Below, piece after piece: positions 6,395-17,200 of a stretch of DNA of 64,000 nucleotides. This DNA comes from Methylomonas sp. 11b (GTDB lineage Bacteria > Pseudomonadota > Gammaproteobacteria > Methylococcales > Methylomonadaceae), in NCBI RefSeq assembly GCF_000515215.1, contig NZ_KI911557.1, positions 4,025,741 through 4,089,740 on the forward strand, read 5' to 3'. The position numbers and the translations under genes were made by a program. Position 1 is the first letter of the stretch. Each line of letters opens with the position of its first letter. Under the pieces are notes generated by a model. That model was not told the origin of the DNA. It saw only the letters and a program-made list of their open reading frames with translations, and ran no database searches.

Positions 6395-9391
6395 TTATTT
6401 AAGTTCGTCAAGTAAAGCCTGTGCGGCTTGCTGTTGTTGTTTTGAGCCTTTGGACAATACATCTTCGGCTATCAATTTTGCAGCTTCTGTATCGCCCATG
6501 TCGATATAAGCTTTCGCCAAATCGATTTTGGTTTCGAATTCGTCCATATCGGTCAAATCAGAAACTCCCAACTCAAACTCGTTGTTGTCAGTGGTACTGA
6601 TTATTGGCGTGTCGAAGTCGAAGTTAAAATCAAACTCGCCGCCTGATTGCGCTGGCGTTTCCAAAGCTTTGTCGGAGGATTGCGCTGGTTTAGGCGTGAT
6701 ATTGTCAAAATCGGAAAAATCGAATGTTTCCAGCTTCAACTGCGATTCTAAATTCAGCTCCGGTTCGATGCTTAGGCTATCGTCAGCTTGTGCTTTGGAG
6801 GTGATGCTGTCGAAGTCGAAATCGAAACTGTCTGCGTCCGCTAACGCTTCTTTGCTGGTATCAGCCAGGTCTGAAGTAGTCTTTTTTATGTCATCGAAAT
6901 CGCTAAAGTCGAATGACTCTAAATCGGTTGGTATCTCGGACTTTGCTGCATCCGTGTTGGTTTTATCGGCTGTCGCTGCGGAGTCGGCATTATCAATGTC
7001 GAAGTTAAAATCGAAACTCTCCAAAGCGTCCAGAGCACTAGGAGATTCCTCGGTGCTGTCAGCCGGTCCGGATGCAGTATCTGCACCTGTTCCTGCAAAA
7101 TTGGCGAAATCCAGAGATTCCAGTTCCAAGGCAGCCGAATTCGCTTCAGATTTTTCCGAGTCAGTATCTAGCGCAAAGTCGAAGTCGAATGATTCTATGT
7201 TGTCGTTGCTCGAAACTGCGATATTTTCAGCGGTTTCGGTAGTATCAGCAGCAGTTTGGGAAGCAGGTGGCTGATCGAAATCGATACTTTCGATATTTAC
7301 ATTGGCTTGTTTGCTTTGGTCCGACGATTTGGCGCTACCGCCGAAACTTCCCAGATCAAAATCCAGTCCGTTATCCTCCAGCGCTAAATCCTTATCGATA
7401 TCCAGATCCGACAAGTCGTCTTCGAGCAACGCAAAGCTTTTATCTAAATCGATAATTTCCGTGTCGGCCGTAGTGGAGTTCGCTACGCCGACGCTAGTAT
7501 CGCTTTTGCTGATAGGGGCGGTGGTAGCGGCAAAACTGCCGCCAAACAAGGCTAAATCAGGGACAATTTCTTTAGCCATGTCCGTGACTTTTTTCCAGAA
7601 TGGCTTATCTGCCTGTTTGCCGGCATCGGCTAGTTCTTGCGCATAACTGGCAAAACTATCTTTGTTTTCACTGGCGTAATAGATTTCCAGTAATTTCAGT
7701 TTGCATTCGTCGCGGTTAGGCTGTTCGCTTATCGCATGACGGATCAGTTCTTCCGCTTGCTGGTATCGGCCATAAGCCAAGTAAACATCAGCTTCCGAAA
7801 TGGGGTCCACTTCGTTTTGATCGGTATCGAAGGCATCGAAATCGCTAGGGGTAAAGTCGCTGATAAACGAACTTTCGCCTACAGTGCCGACGTCGTATTC
7901 GTCGGTACTGCTGATGTCCATAATCGGTACGGAAAGGCTACTTTCCGAGTCGGGCAGCCGAATTTGGCTGGCCGAAGCGAACATGCTTTCGGTGTTGGTG
8001 CGCTCGTCAATTTTACGTTTGCGCCATAGTAACCAGCCCAGTAAGCCAAAAATGCCAGTGCCTAAGGTGCCGGCAACCCAGTAATAAGCGTCCGAGCCAA
8101 ATAAGCCTTCGTCTTCCGCAACAACCGGTGGAGGTGGCGGTGGGGTAACCTTAGGCGCGGGTGGAACAATAGGCTTGGGCGTCGGTGGTGCCACCACTGC
8201 AGGTTCGGAAACCGGTGGTTGCGGCGTGGGCGTTACGGCCGGCGTTGGAGGCTCGGGGCTGACGACGGGCGGCTGAGGAGTTGGTTGCGCAGGCTGCGGG
8301 CTAGGCTCGGCCTGTGCTGGTTTGTTATTTTGTAAAGTGGCCAGTTGCTGATCTTTTAAGGCCAGCAATTGCTGCATCATCCCCAGTTGTTGTTCCAGTT
8401 TTTCGATGCGAGCTTGTAGCTCCAAATCCTTCCCATCGCTGGCTTGATCAGTAGTGCTATTTAAAGCCGGGTTAGCTGCGGCAGCCGCGGCTTGTTCGGT
8501 TTTTGTCGAACCGGTTCCGGCGGCCTTGGCTTCGGTGGGTGCTACCAATTCAAGCGCTTTCTTGGTCGTTTCGGCTTGAGCGGTTTCCGGCTTGACCTGT
8601 TTACTGGTGGCTTTTCGCTCATTTTGCGCTTGTCTTTGCGCCGGATTCATAATTGCATCCGGCTCAGGAATCTTTAACGTGGCGCCTTCTTTCAAGGAAT
8701 TGATATTGCCGTTGTTAAATGCGTCCGGATTGGCTCTGTATAAAGCGGTCAGCATTTTCTGGGTAGGAATGTTTTTTTCCTGACCCACTTGGGTTGCGAT
8801 ACTCCACAAGGTGTCCGATTTTTGGATTGGGCCGAATTCGCCGCTGGTGGGTGTTTGTGGGGTAATGTCGTCGGTAGGGGCTGCACGTACCGCTCTTTTT
8901 GGTGCGGTTCGAGGTTTTCTTACCGGGCGCTCTAATGGCTCAATGGGTTCGGCGCTGTAACCGCTAGTTTCCGCGACAGGCATTACCGGCTGGTTATAAG
9001 CCGTCGGCGGGTCGATGAGCAATGTGAACTCGCGCATCATGCTGCCTTGCGGCCACGTCACTTCCAACAGGAAATCCAGAAACGGCTCCGTCAATGCTTC
9101 CCGAGAGGATACTTTTACGATGATGGAGCCGTTTGCTTGGACTACCGGTTCCAGTTTGATCTTTGACAGAAAATAATTCCAAACCACGCCGGCTTGGTCG
9201 AATTTTTCCGGTGGGGCCAATTTCACCGTGACATCGGCCGGATTTTCGCCCGGCGCGACGCTCAGTCTGATTTCGGCATTGAGTTTTTGGTTAAGGGCAG
9301 AATGTAATTCAATTTCGCCGATACCTAAGGGTTGGGCACTGACTGGTGCCAGTAAAGATACAACCGCTAAGGCTTTAGTTAAATTGCTCAC
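6395..9391 (-). CDS. fimV: FimV family polar landmark / motility assembly protein
   Basis: A 998-aa protein. It has a signal peptide (residues 1-20), then the conserved FimV N-domain (LGIGEIELHSALNQKLNAEI), a LysM domain around 190-250 (SDTLWSIATQVG), an Ala/Gln coiled coil, a proline-rich linker and one membrane helix (VAGTLGTGIFGLLGWLLW). A long acidic cytoplasmic tail follows, with repeats of ESFDFDF, and the FimV C-terminal TPR cap (DLAKAYIDMGDTEAAKLIAEDVL). In pseudomonads FimV binds peptidoglycan and organises the type IV pilus machine and polar cAMP signalling. I chose GTG 9391, with AAGGA seven bases upstream, over the upstream 9445 start, because it gives a clean signal peptide. It lies just downstream of asd. 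Confidence 0.92.
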   Translation of the reverse strand: MSNLTKALAVVSLLAPVSAQPLGIGEIELHSALNQKLNAEIRLSVAPGENPADVTVKLAPPEKFDQAGVVWNYFLSKIKLEPVVQANGSIIVKVSSREALTEPFLDFLLEVTWPQGSMMREFTLLIDPPTAYNQPVMPVAETSGYSAEPIEPLERPVRKPRTAPKRAVRAAPTDDITPQTPTSGEFGPIQKSDTLWSIATQVGQEKNIPTQKMLTALYRANPDAFNNGNINSLKEGATLKIPEPDAIMNPAQRQAQNERKATSKQVKPETAQAETTKKALELVAPTEAKAAGTGSTKTEQAAAAAANPALNSTTDQASDGKDLELQARIEKLEQQLGMMQQLLALKDQQLATLQNNKPAQAEPSPQPAQPTPQPPVVSPEPPTPAVTPTPQPPVSEPAVVAPPTPKPIVPPAPKVTPPPPPPVVAEDEGLFGSDAYYWVAGTLGTGIFGLLGWLLWRKRKIDERTNTESMFASASQIRLPDSESSLSVPIMDISSTDEYDVGTVGESSFISDFTPSDFDAFDTDQNEVDPISEADVYLAYGRYQQAEELIRHAISEQPNRDECKLKLLEIYYASENKDSFASYAQELADAGKQADKPFWKKVTDMAKEIVPDLALFGGSFAATTAPISKSDTSVGVANSTTADTEIIDLDKSFALLEDDLSDLDIDKDLALEDNGLDFDLGSFGGSAKSSDQSKQANVNIESIDFDQPPASQTAADTTETAENIAVSSNDNIESFDFDFALDTDSEKSEANSAALELESLDFANFAGTGADTASGPADSTEESPSALDALESFDFNFDIDNADSAATADKTNTDAAKSEIPTDLESFDFSDFDDIKKTTSDLADTSKEALADADSFDFDFDSITSKAQADDSLSIEPELNLESQLKLETFDFSDFDNITPKPAQSSDKALETPAQSGGEFDFNFDFDTPIISTTDNNEFELGVSDLTDMDEFETKIDLAKAYIDMGDTEAAKLIAEDVLSKGSKQQQQAAQALLDELK

Positions 9392-9460
9392 ATTGCTTTC
9401 CTTCACTTGTAATACCTCGGTACTTACTGACCCACTATAAAACACAGAGCTAAGCGTAGA

Positions 9461-10483
9461 CTAGATATAGCTTTTTACCAGCACTTCGGCTATTTGCACA
9501 CTGTTAAGCGCAGCACCTTTTCTGACGTTATCGCTAACGACCCACAGATCGATGCCGGTCGGATGCGAAATATCCTCGCGGATTCTGCCGACAAACACGT
9601 CGTCGTTACCAGACGATTCAGTAACTGCGGTTGGATAGCCGCCGTTCTCGCGCTCGTCCAACAAAGTGACGCCGGGGGCTGCGGCCAATAGTTCGCGAAC
9701 CTGCTCTGCGGAGATTTTCTGTTTAGTTTCGATATGCACGGCTTCCGAGTGCCCGAAAAACACCGGTACTCGAACTGCGGTCGGATTAACTTGGATATCG
9801 GCATCGCCCAGGATTTTTCGAGTTTCCCAGACCATTTTCATTTCTTCCTTGGTGTAGCCGTTGTCCATAAACACGTCGATTTGCGGCAACACATTGAAAG
9901 CAATCTGCTTGGGATACACGCTAGGTGTCACCGGTTTGGCGTTCAGCAGGTTGGCGGTTTGCGTCGCCAGTTCCTCGATTGCTTCCTTACCGGTGCCGGA
10001 AACGGCTTGATAGGTGGCAACATTGATGCGGCTGATACCTACGGCATCGTAGATTGGTTTCAAGGCCACCAACATTTGGATAGTCGAGCAATTCGGGTTG
10101 GCAATAATGCCGCGATTTTTGTAGTCAGCGACTTTTTCCGGATTAACTTCGGGCACTACCAATGGAATGTCGTCGTCGTAGCGAAATTGCGAGGTGTTAT
10201 CGATGACCACGCAGCCTGCCGCAGCCGCTTTCGGCGCATACTCGGCGGAAACGGAAGCGCCGGGCGAAAACAGGCCAATCTGCACTTTAGAAAAATCGAA
10301 GGTTGCCAAATCTTCAACGACCAACGAACCGCCTTTAAACGGGATGCGTTTGCCTGCCGAGCGCTCGCTAGCCAAGGCATAGACTTTGCCAACCGGAAAA
10401 TTACGTTCTTCCAGGATGGCAATCATGGTTTCGCCGACCGCACCCGTGGCGCCGACGACTGCTACATCATAAGTTTTAGACAT
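9461..10483 (-). CDS. asd: Aspartate-semialdehyde dehydrogenase
   Basis: A 340-aa cytosolic enzyme making L-aspartate 4-semialdehyde from aspartyl phosphate with NADPH, on the route to Lys, Met, Thr and diaminopimelate. The N-terminus VVGATGAVGETMI has the GxxGxxG NADP loop, and ANPNCSTIQ carries the catalytic cysteine. The active-site His region is VFFGHSEAVHIE. It lies five bases after leuB and before fimV. The leuCDB-asd-fimV order is common in gammaproteobacteria, so it is probably cotranscribed with leucine genes. Confidence 0.97.
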   Translation of the reverse strand: MSKTYDVAVVGATGAVGETMIAILEERNFPVGKVYALASERSAGKRIPFKGGSLVVEDLATFDFSKVQIGLFSPGASVSAEYAPKAAAAGCVVIDNTSQFRYDDDIPLVVPEVNPEKVADYKNRGIIANPNCSTIQMLVALKPIYDAVGISRINVATYQAVSGTGKEAIEELATQTANLLNAKPVTPSVYPKQIAFNVLPQIDVFMDNGYTKEEMKMVWETRKILGDADIQVNPTAVRVPVFFGHSEAVHIETKQKISAEQVRELLAAAPGVTLLDERENGGYPTAVTESSGNDDVFVGRIREDISHPTGIDLWVVSDNVRKGAALNSVQIAEVLVKSYI

Positions 10484-10488
10484 ATTAA

Positions 10489-11568
10489 TTATCCTTTTAC
10501 GGCGTTGAGTACGGCATCGCCCATGCCGGAAGTGCTGACCTTGATCATGCCTTCCGAGTAAATGTCCGCGGTTCTGGCTTTACTGTCTAATGCGGTATTC
10601 ACCGCGCGTTCTATACGTTCGGCGGCTTCCGGCTGGTTAAACGTGTAACGCAGCATCATCGCCACCGACAGAATGGTTGCCAATGGATTGGCGATACCCT
10701 GGCCGGCGATGTCCGGTGCCGAACCGTGAATCGGTTCATACATGCCCTTGGCGTTAGCATCCAATGAAGCCGAAGGCAACATGCCGATAGAGCCGGTCAG
10801 CATCGCCGCAATGTCGGACAAAATATCGCCGAACATATTGCTGGTCACGATCACGTCGAATTGTTTCGGTGCCCGCACCAGTTGCATCGCGGCGTTATCG
10901 ACATACATATGGCTCAATTGCACGTCTGGGTATTCCTTGCCGACTTCGGTCATCACGCTACGCCACAATTCGGTCACTTCCAGCACATTGGCTTTATCTA
11001 CCGAGCACAATTTTTTGTGGCGTTTTTGCGCAATCTTGAACGCGGAATGAGCGATGCGGCGGATTTCCGATTCGCTGTAAATCTTGGTATTGATGCCCAC
11101 TTTCTCGCCGTTTTCCGCAACATGCACGCCGCGCGGCTGGCCGAAATAAATGCCCCCGGTCAGTTCGCGCACGATCATCAGGTCCAGGCCAGAGACTACT
11201 TCCGGCTTCAAGGTCGATGCGTCGACCAGTTGCGGATACAAAATCGCCGGGCGCAGGTTGGAGAACAGGTTCAGTTCGGAGCGAATGCCCAATAAGCCGC
11301 GTTCCGGACGTACCGCATGTGCCAGCGGTTCCCACTTTGGGCCGCCAACCGCTCCCAGCAACACCGCATCGGCGTTTTTGCAGAGATTCAGCGTGGTTTG
11401 CGGTAGCGGCGTACCGAAAGCGTCGTAAGCGGCGCCGCCGATCAATGCGTTCTCGAATATCAAACCCAGATTCATGTCGGTGTTGATAAAACTCAAGACT
11501 TTGATTGCTTCGGCAACAATTTCCGGTCCGATGCCGTCGCCGGCCAGGACTGCAATTTTTTTGGGCAT
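10489..11568 (-). CDS. leuB: 3-isopropylmalate dehydrogenase
   Basis: A 359-aa enzyme that oxidises and decarboxylates 3-isopropylmalate to 2-ketoisocaproate precursor with NAD, the third step of leucine synthesis. [18 protein letters not shown] gives the family start; [19 protein letters not shown] holds the substrate arginines; [15 protein letters not shown] and [12 protein letters not shown] are the metal and NAD sites. ATG 11568 has AAAGG seven bases upstream, so the upstream TTG was not used. It follows leuD by 21 bases and precedes asd by 5. Confidence 0.97.
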   Translation of the reverse strand: MPKKIAVLAGDGIGPEIVAEAIKVLSFINTDMNLGLIFENALIGGAAYDAFGTPLPQTTLNLCKNADAVLLGAVGGPKWEPLAHAVRPERGLLGIRSELNLFSNLRPAILYPQLVDASTLKPEVVSGLDLMIVRELTGGIYFGQPRGVHVAENGEKVGINTKIYSESEIRRIAHSAFKIAQKRHKKLCSVDKANVLEVTELWRSVMTEVGKEYPDVQLSHMYVDNAAMQLVRAPKQFDVIVTSNMFGDILSDIAAMLTGSIGMLPSASLDANAKGMYEPIHGSAPDIAGQGIANPLATILSVAMMLRYTFNQPEAAERIERAVNTALDSKARTADIYSEGMIKVSTSGMGDAVLNAVKG

Positions 11569-11589
11569 TTTTTTACCTTTCAATGGAGC

Positions 11590-12228
11590 TTACGCGTCTT
11601 TGAACAACCACGGAGCGCGTTTGGCGCGCTCGGTTTCATAGCTTTTAATTTTGTTGGCGTGTTGTAACGACAGCGCAATATCGTCCAGACCATTCATCAG
11701 GCGGAAGCGGCGGTTTTCATCGACGGTAAAGCCAATGTTTTGACCGCTAGGCGTGGTGATGGTTTGGGCTTGTAAATCAATGGTTAACTGATAGCCATCT
11801 ACGACTTCCTGGAATAACTGATCGACGGTTTCCGCCGGCAAGACGATAGGCAAGATGCCGTTCTTGAAGCAGTTGTTAAAGAAAATATCGGCAAAACTCG
11901 GCGCGATAATGGCCCGGAAACCGTAATCTTCCAGAGCCCAAGGCGCATGCTCGCGCGAGGAACCGCAACCGAAATTTTCGCGGGTCAGCAGGATTTGCGC
12001 GCCTTGATATTTTGCCTGGTTCAGCACGAAGTCTTTGTTCAAGGGCCGGTTAGTGCAATCCATCTCCGGCTCGCCTCTATCCAGATAACGCCATTCGTCA
12101 AACAGATACGGGCCGAAACCGGCGCGACGGATCGATTTCAAAAACTGTTTGGGGATGATTGCATCGGTATCGATATTGGCTCTGTCCAAGGGGGCAACGA
12201 GTGCTGTCAAAGTAGTAAAAGCCCTCAT
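11590..12228 (-). CDS. leuD: 3-isopropylmalate dehydratase small subunit
   Basis: A 212-aa swivel-domain subunit of isopropylmalate isomerase, pairing with LeuC to interconvert 2- and 3-isopropylmalate. The start [30 protein letters not shown] is typical. [15 protein letters not shown] is the conserved substrate loop. Full length for the proteobacterial type. GGAGG precedes the ATG. It lies 76 bases after leuC, in the same operon. Confidence 0.96.
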   Translation of the reverse strand: MRAFTTLTALVAPLDRANIDTDAIIPKQFLKSIRRAGFGPYLFDEWRYLDRGEPEMDCTNRPLNKDFVLNQAKYQGAQILLTRENFGCGSSREHAPWALEDYGFRAIIAPSFADIFFNNCFKNGILPIVLPAETVDQLFQEVVDGYQLTIDLQAQTITTPSGQNIGFTVDENRRFRLMNGLDDIALSLQHANKIKSYETERAKRAPWLFKDA

Positions 12229-12304
12229 GCCGCACCTCCGTGTGCGACACCCTGACGGGTCGCCGATGGCGATGCAAAAATCCTATCCTGTATTTTTGTC
12301 ATGA

Positions 12305-13717
12305 TTATGCCTCCTCAGCAATGTTGACAAAATGGCCGGCAATCGCCGCCGCCGCGGCCATGGCTGGGCTGACCAAATGGGTACGGCCACCGTAGCCTTG
12401 CCGACCCTCAAAGTTGCGATTCGAAGTCGACGCGCAATGCTCGCCGGCTTCCAGACGGTCGGCGTTCATCGCCAGGCACATCGAGCAACCGGGATCGCGC
12501 CATTCGAAATCGGCGGCGGTGAAGATTTTGTCCAGTCCTTCAGCTTCGGCTTGTTGCTTGATCAAGCCTGAGCCAGGCACAATTAGTACCTGTTTCACGG
12601 AAGCCGCTTTTTTCCGGCCTTTGATGACTGCCGCAGCGGCACGCAAGTCTTCGATGCGCGAATTGGTGCAGGAACCGATAAAAACTTTGTCCAGCTTGAT
12701 GTCGGTAATTTTTTGACCGGCTTGCAAACCCATGTATTGCAAAGCGCGTTCGATGCTTTGGCGTTTAACCGGATCAGCTTCTTGAGCAGGGTCGGGCACA
12801 TTGGCATCGACTGCTACGACCATTTCCGGGGAAGTGCCCCAGCTAACTTGCGGTTTAATCGTTGCGGCATCGATGTCGATGACTTTGTCGAATAAATCTC
12901 CGCTATAGCTGTCGGAGCGCAGGTTTTGCCAGTAACGCACAGCCATATTCCAATCATCGCCTTTGGGGGCATAGGGGCGGCCTTGATAGTAATCGATGGT
13001 AATGTCATCGACCGCAATCAAACCGGCGCGGGCGCCCGCTTCGATAGCCATGTTGCAGACCGTCATCCGGCCTTCCATCGACAAAGACCAAATCGCGTCG
13101 CCGCCGAATTCGATGGTGTAGCCATTGCCGCCGGCGGTGCCGATTTGGCCGATGATCGCCAACACGATGTCCTTGGCGGTGACGCCTGGGCCGGTTTTGC
13201 CGTTGACCTTGATCAACATGTTTTTCGCTTTTTTCTGTACCAGGCACTGGGTGGCCAGTGCGTGCTCGACTTCGGAGGTGCCGATACCAAACGCCAAAGC
13301 CGCCGAAGCGCCATGGGTAGAAGTATGGGAGTCACCACAGACGATGGTCATGCCTGGCAGAGTGGCACCCTGTTCCGGGCCGATCACATGCACGATCCCT
13401 TGGCGAATATCGCTCATATCAAATTCGGTAATGCCGTACTCTTTGCAGTTGTTTTCCAAGGTCTCGACTTGCAACCTTGAAACCGGATCGGCGATGCCTT
13501 TGGCGCGATCAGTAGTTGGCACGTTGTGGTCGGCTACAGCCAGATTGCGGGCAATGCGCCAAGGTTGGCGACCCGATAGCCGTAAGCCGTCGAAAGCCTG
13601 CGGCGAAGTCACTTCGTGCAGCAATTGCCGGTCGATGTAAATCAGGCAGGAGCCGTCGTCTTCGGTGTGGACGACGTGGTCGTCCCAGAGTTTGTCGTAT
13701 AAGGTTTTACCAGCCAT
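12305..13717 (-). CDS. leuC: 3-isopropylmalate dehydratase large subunit
   Basis: A 470-aa aconitase-family iron-sulfur subunit. [18 protein letters not shown] is the substrate loop; the [4Fe-4S] ligands are the Cys in [13 protein letters not shown] and the pair in GCSMC. It joins LeuD in the second step of leucine synthesis. ATG 13717 ([11 protein letters not shown]) has GGA upstream and fits the family start better than the upstream codon. It lies 33 bases downstream of adk, an unusual but tight placement that suggests cotranscription. Confidence 0.96.
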   Translation of the reverse strand: MAGKTLYDKLWDDHVVHTEDDGSCLIYIDRQLLHEVTSPQAFDGLRLSGRQPWRIARNLAVADHNVPTTDRAKGIADPVSRLQVETLENNCKEYGITEFDMSDIRQGIVHVIGPEQGATLPGMTIVCGDSHTSTHGASAALAFGIGTSEVEHALATQCLVQKKAKNMLIKVNGKTGPGVTAKDIVLAIIGQIGTAGGNGYTIEFGGDAIWSLSMEGRMTVCNMAIEAGARAGLIAVDDITIDYYQGRPYAPKGDDWNMAVRYWQNLRSDSYSGDLFDKVIDIDAATIKPQVSWGTSPEMVVAVDANVPDPAQEADPVKRQSIERALQYMGLQAGQKITDIKLDKVFIGSCTNSRIEDLRAAAAVIKGRKKAASVKQVLIVPGSGLIKQQAEAEGLDKIFTAADFEWRDPGCSMCLAMNADRLEAGEHCASTSNRNFEGRQGYGGRTHLVSPAMAAAAAIAGHFVNIAEEA

Positions 13718-13750
13718 CTCAGTTTCCGATAAAGAAGTTAACAATACTGC

Positions 13751-14527
<777 letters not shown>

Positions 14528-14555
14528 CTAGTCGAGGGTGTAGGGAGTTGCGAAT

Positions 14556-15347
14556 CTAGCTGGCAATGTTTGCTTGGCTGTGAGCGCTGAGCAGGGCGAA
14601 CTCGGCGAGACTGATCGATTCCGCGCGCAGATTGGCGTCGATTCCAAGCTCGATGATCTGCTGCTCTGAGATGAAGTTTTTCAGTGAATTGCGGATGGTT
14701 TTACGACGCTGCGAAAAGGCTTGAGTCACCAATTGGCTAAAGCTTTTCAGGTCCGGAATCTTGACCGGCGGCTGTGCGTGCGGGGTCAGGCGGACAATGG
14801 CCGAAATGACTTGCGGAATCGGGTCGAAACTTTCCGGCGGCACGTCGAACAGCAATTCGGTTTCGCAGTAATATTGCATCATCACGCTCAACCGGCCGTA
14901 TGCCTTGCTGCCAGGTTCGGCGCAAATCCGCTCCACCACTTCTTTTTGCAGCATGAACAACATGTCTTCCACGCAATCGGTGGATTCCAGCAGATGAAAC
15001 ATTAATGGTGTGGAAATGTTGTACGGCAGATTACCGATAATGCGCAGCTTCTCGCCGGCTTGCGCCAGTGCGGCAAAATCGAACTTCAACGCGTCGGCGC
15101 TATGCACGGTTAAATTGCTGTGGCCGGCAAACTGTTTTTGCAAGCGGCTGACCAAGTCCCGGTCTAGTTCGACCACGTCGAGTTTGGCGCCGGACTCCAA
15201 TAAAGGCAGGGTCAACGCGCCGAGACCGGGGCCGATTTCCACCCAATGTTCGCCTGCTACCGGATGGGCGCTGGCTAGAATGTTGTAAATGATGCTGTGA
15301 TCGTGCAGAAAGTTCTGGCCGAAGCGTTTGCGGGCGGTGTGGGTCAT
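14556..15347 (-). CDS. rsmA: 16S rRNA dimethyladenosine transferase
   Basis: A 263-aa SAM-dependent methylase (KsgA) that dimethylates the two adjacent adenines in the 16S 3' hairpin during 30S maturation. KRFGQNFLHD is the family N-terminus, EIGPGLGALT the SAM loop, and NLPYNIS the catalytic N-L-P-Y/F motif. It lies two bases after pdxA, matching the standard pdxA-rsmA pairing. Confidence 0.97.
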   Translation of the reverse strand: MTHTARKRFGQNFLHDHSIIYNILASAHPVAGEHWVEIGPGLGALTLPLLESGAKLDVVELDRDLVSRLQKQFAGHSNLTVHSADALKFDFAALAQAGEKLRIIGNLPYNISTPLMFHLLESTDCVEDMLFMLQKEVVERICAEPGSKAYGRLSVMMQYYCETELLFDVPPESFDPIPQVISAIVRLTPHAQPPVKIPDLKSFSQLVTQAFSQRRKTIRNSLKNFISEQQIIELGIDANLRAESISLAEFALLSAHSQANIAS

Positions 15348-15349
15348 TT

Positions 15350-16336
15350 TTAGTTTGTTAAGTGGGGAATCATATCCAGCGCAGTCTGCAACGCAAACTG
15401 CAAACTGCCTAGGTTGGCTTTGCCGGTGCCGGCCAGTTCCAGCGCGGTGCCGTGGTCGACCGAGGTGCGGACGATGGGTAAGCCGAGGGTGATATTCACG
15501 GCTTGGCCGAAGCCTTTGTATTTCAATACTGGCAGGCCTTGATCGTGATACATCGCTAACACGGCGTCGGCGCTTTCCAGGTATTTGGGCGTAAACAATG
15601 TGTCGGCGGGTAGTGGTCCGTAAAGGTTGATACCTTCGCAGCGTAAGCGTTCAAGAGTCGGTTCGATGGTGTCGATTTCCTCGCGGCCCAGATGGCCGCT
15701 CTCGCCGGCGTGCGGATTGAGGCCGCAAACCAGTATTTTCGGCTTAGCTATTGCAAAGCGTTGCTTTAGGTCGTGGTCCAATAACCTAATCACCGTTGCC
15801 AAAGATTCGGGGGTAATGGCGGCGCTGACTTCAGACAAAGGTAAATGGGTCGTCGCCAAAGCGACGCGTAGGCCGGGTGTGGCCAGCATCATGACTGGCG
15901 TACCGCCAGCCAATTCGGCGATAAATTCGGTGTGGCCGCTAAAGGGAATGCCGGCGTCGTTAATCACGCCTTTGTGAACCGGGCCGGTAACTATCGCAGA
16001 GAATGCGCCGCTCATGCAGCCCAAGGTGGCTTGGCGGATGGTTTCCAGAACGTATCGGCTATTGGCGGAATTGAGCCGTCCGCAAACGGCTGGCTCGCTC
16101 AAGCTGATGGGCAGAGCGGATATGGTGCCGGCTTGCTGTTTGTTGGCAGTTTGATCGATGTCGAAAAGTTGAATTGCCAGCGGCAAGCCAAGTTGTTCTG
16201 CCCGTTGCTGTAATAATTCCGGATCGGCAATGGCAACGAGTTGGCAAGCTTGTTCCTGCTGCGCCAGTTGTATGCACAAGTCCGGGCCGATGCCGGCAGG
16301 CTCGCCGGGCGTCAAAGCGATGCGAGGTATAGACAT
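15350..16336 (-). CDS. pdxA: 4-hydroxythreonine-4-phosphate dehydrogenase
   Basis: A 328-aa NAD-dependent enzyme in pyridoxal phosphate synthesis. It starts with [18 protein letters not shown], the family signature. Metal-binding histidines occur in [22 protein letters not shown] and [15 protein letters not shown]. Adjacent rsmA supports the call. No surA is seen upstream; a MarR regulator gene lies there instead. Confidence 0.97.
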   Translation of the reverse strand: MSIPRIALTPGEPAGIGPDLCIQLAQQEQACQLVAIADPELLQQRAEQLGLPLAIQLFDIDQTANKQQAGTISALPISLSEPAVCGRLNSANSRYVLETIRQATLGCMSGAFSAIVTGPVHKGVINDAGIPFSGHTEFIAELAGGTPVMMLATPGLRVALATTHLPLSEVSAAITPESLATVIRLLDHDLKQRFAIAKPKILVCGLNPHAGESGHLGREEIDTIEPTLERLRCEGINLYGPLPADTLFTPKYLESADAVLAMYHDQGLPVLKYKGFGQAVNITLGLPIVRTSVDHGTALELAGTGKANLGSLQFALQTALDMIPHLTN

Positions 16337-16422
16337 ATTAGCTCCCCAATCGACCCGGTAAATCCCGCAGTATAAGCCCGGCCGGGATTTGTTTAATGCC
16401 TATCTGTGCATTGGTCGGATAG

Positions 16423-17001
16423 TTAGACAGGGTTGTGTTCCTGGCAAATTTGTTCGCTATCGCCTGTGCTGAGCTTCTCCTGGGTAAGCTGGCAGAAAAA
16501 ACCGCCGTCTATTTCGCTGAAGTTGCGGCAGGTTTTGCACACGCCAAACGACTGCGAGTGGTTGGCTTTTTGCAGGGCGGTCAAGGCTTGTTGGAAAACA
16601 TTGGCGTCTGACGGCGGCGAATCGCTGCTTTGCAAGATAGAGGTGGCGCTGTGGAATAAATCCGAAGGTCGCGCTTGCTTAAGTATCGCAGCGCCATCCG
16701 GCAGCAATTGCAAATGCACTACGCGCTTGTCGTTGGCATCCGGCGTTTTGCCGATATAACCTTTCTTTTCCAGAATAATTAGCGATTGCGATACCGTGCC
16801 GCGCGTCATACCTAAATAATTGGCGACAGCAGCAGGCGTATTGCTGTATTTGTTGCAGCGCGAGAGGTAATTGAGCACTTGAAAGTGTACTGGCTGCAAG
16901 CCCAGTTCCGTACATTTTTTCCGTTCCTCGGAACGGATCAAGGTGGTCATGCACTCAATAAGTTCGTAAATATCAGTTTGTTGCATAAATTGCATTCTCA
17001 T
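16423..17001 (-). CDS. MarR family regulator with C-terminal four-cysteine motif
   Basis: A 192-aa protein. Residues 10-110 form a MarR winged helix: the recognition helix region is NTPAAVANYLGMTRGTVSQSL split across 54-73, and the wing is GYIGKTPDANDKRVVHL. Residues 152-192 add a tail with Cys155, Cys158, Cys170 and Cys186 (C-X2-C-X11-C-X15-C). Such spacing could bind zinc or an iron-sulfur cluster and is not part of ordinary MarR proteins. The gene is divergent from the heme d1 operon, and the 200-bp gap carries its promoter, so it is the obvious candidate to control that operon, perhaps in response to nitric oxide, oxygen or redox state (inference). Several in-frame ATGs exist; 17001 is a choice. 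Confidence 0.8.
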   Translation of the reverse strand: MRMQFMQQTDIYELIECMTTLIRSEERKKCTELGLQPVHFQVLNYLSRCNKYSNTPAAVANYLGMTRGTVSQSLIILEKKGYIGKTPDANDKRVVHLQLLPDGAAILKQARPSDLFHSATSILQSSDSPPSDANVFQQALTALQKANHSQSFGVCKTCRNFSEIDGGFFCQLTQEKLSTGDSEQICQEHNPV

Positions 17002-17015
17002 CATGATCCACAAGG

Positions 17016-17045
17016 TTGACAAGGCGATGGTTCAGGGAGTAAATT
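17016..17045 (+). promoter_or_regulatory. Putative promoter of the heme d1 operon
   Basis: TTGACA (17016-17021) and TAAATT (17040-17045) are spaced by 18 bases, a plausible sigma-70 promoter reading toward the first nir gene with a leader of about 150 bases. The -10 overlaps AGTAAA (17038-17043), which is mirrored by TTTACT at 17062-17067 and could be a regulator half-site pair. The MarR start lies at 17001, so the sites for the two genes overlap. Confidence 0.4.
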
Positions 17046-17200
17046 GATAGCGAATCGAAACTTTACTTTATAACATCGGCCTGGAGTCAACAAGCTGTTA
17101 TTTTACCATGCTAAATCGGGCGGCTGTTCGTCCTGGTCTTTTATGGTTTAATGCACCAAGTTGGCTCTTTTTTTTAACTTGCGGGTGGCAGGAATTTTAA

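Noticed and set aside
6528..7274. 248-aa frame antisense to the acidic tail of fimV
   Set aside because: A low-complexity mirror of the ESFDFDF repeats (Ser/Lys rich) with no motif; shadow of the real gene.
12226..12303. 25-codon frame between leuC and leuD overlapping the leuD start
   Set aside because: No ribosome site of its own, no signal peptide or lipobox (so not entericidin as found between these genes in some species); likely just spacer.
17046..17061. FNR/DNR box TTGAT...ATCAA upstream of the nir operon
   Set aside because: TTGAT is followed by a 5-base rather than 4-base spacer and the right half reads ATCGA, so it does not fit the consensus.
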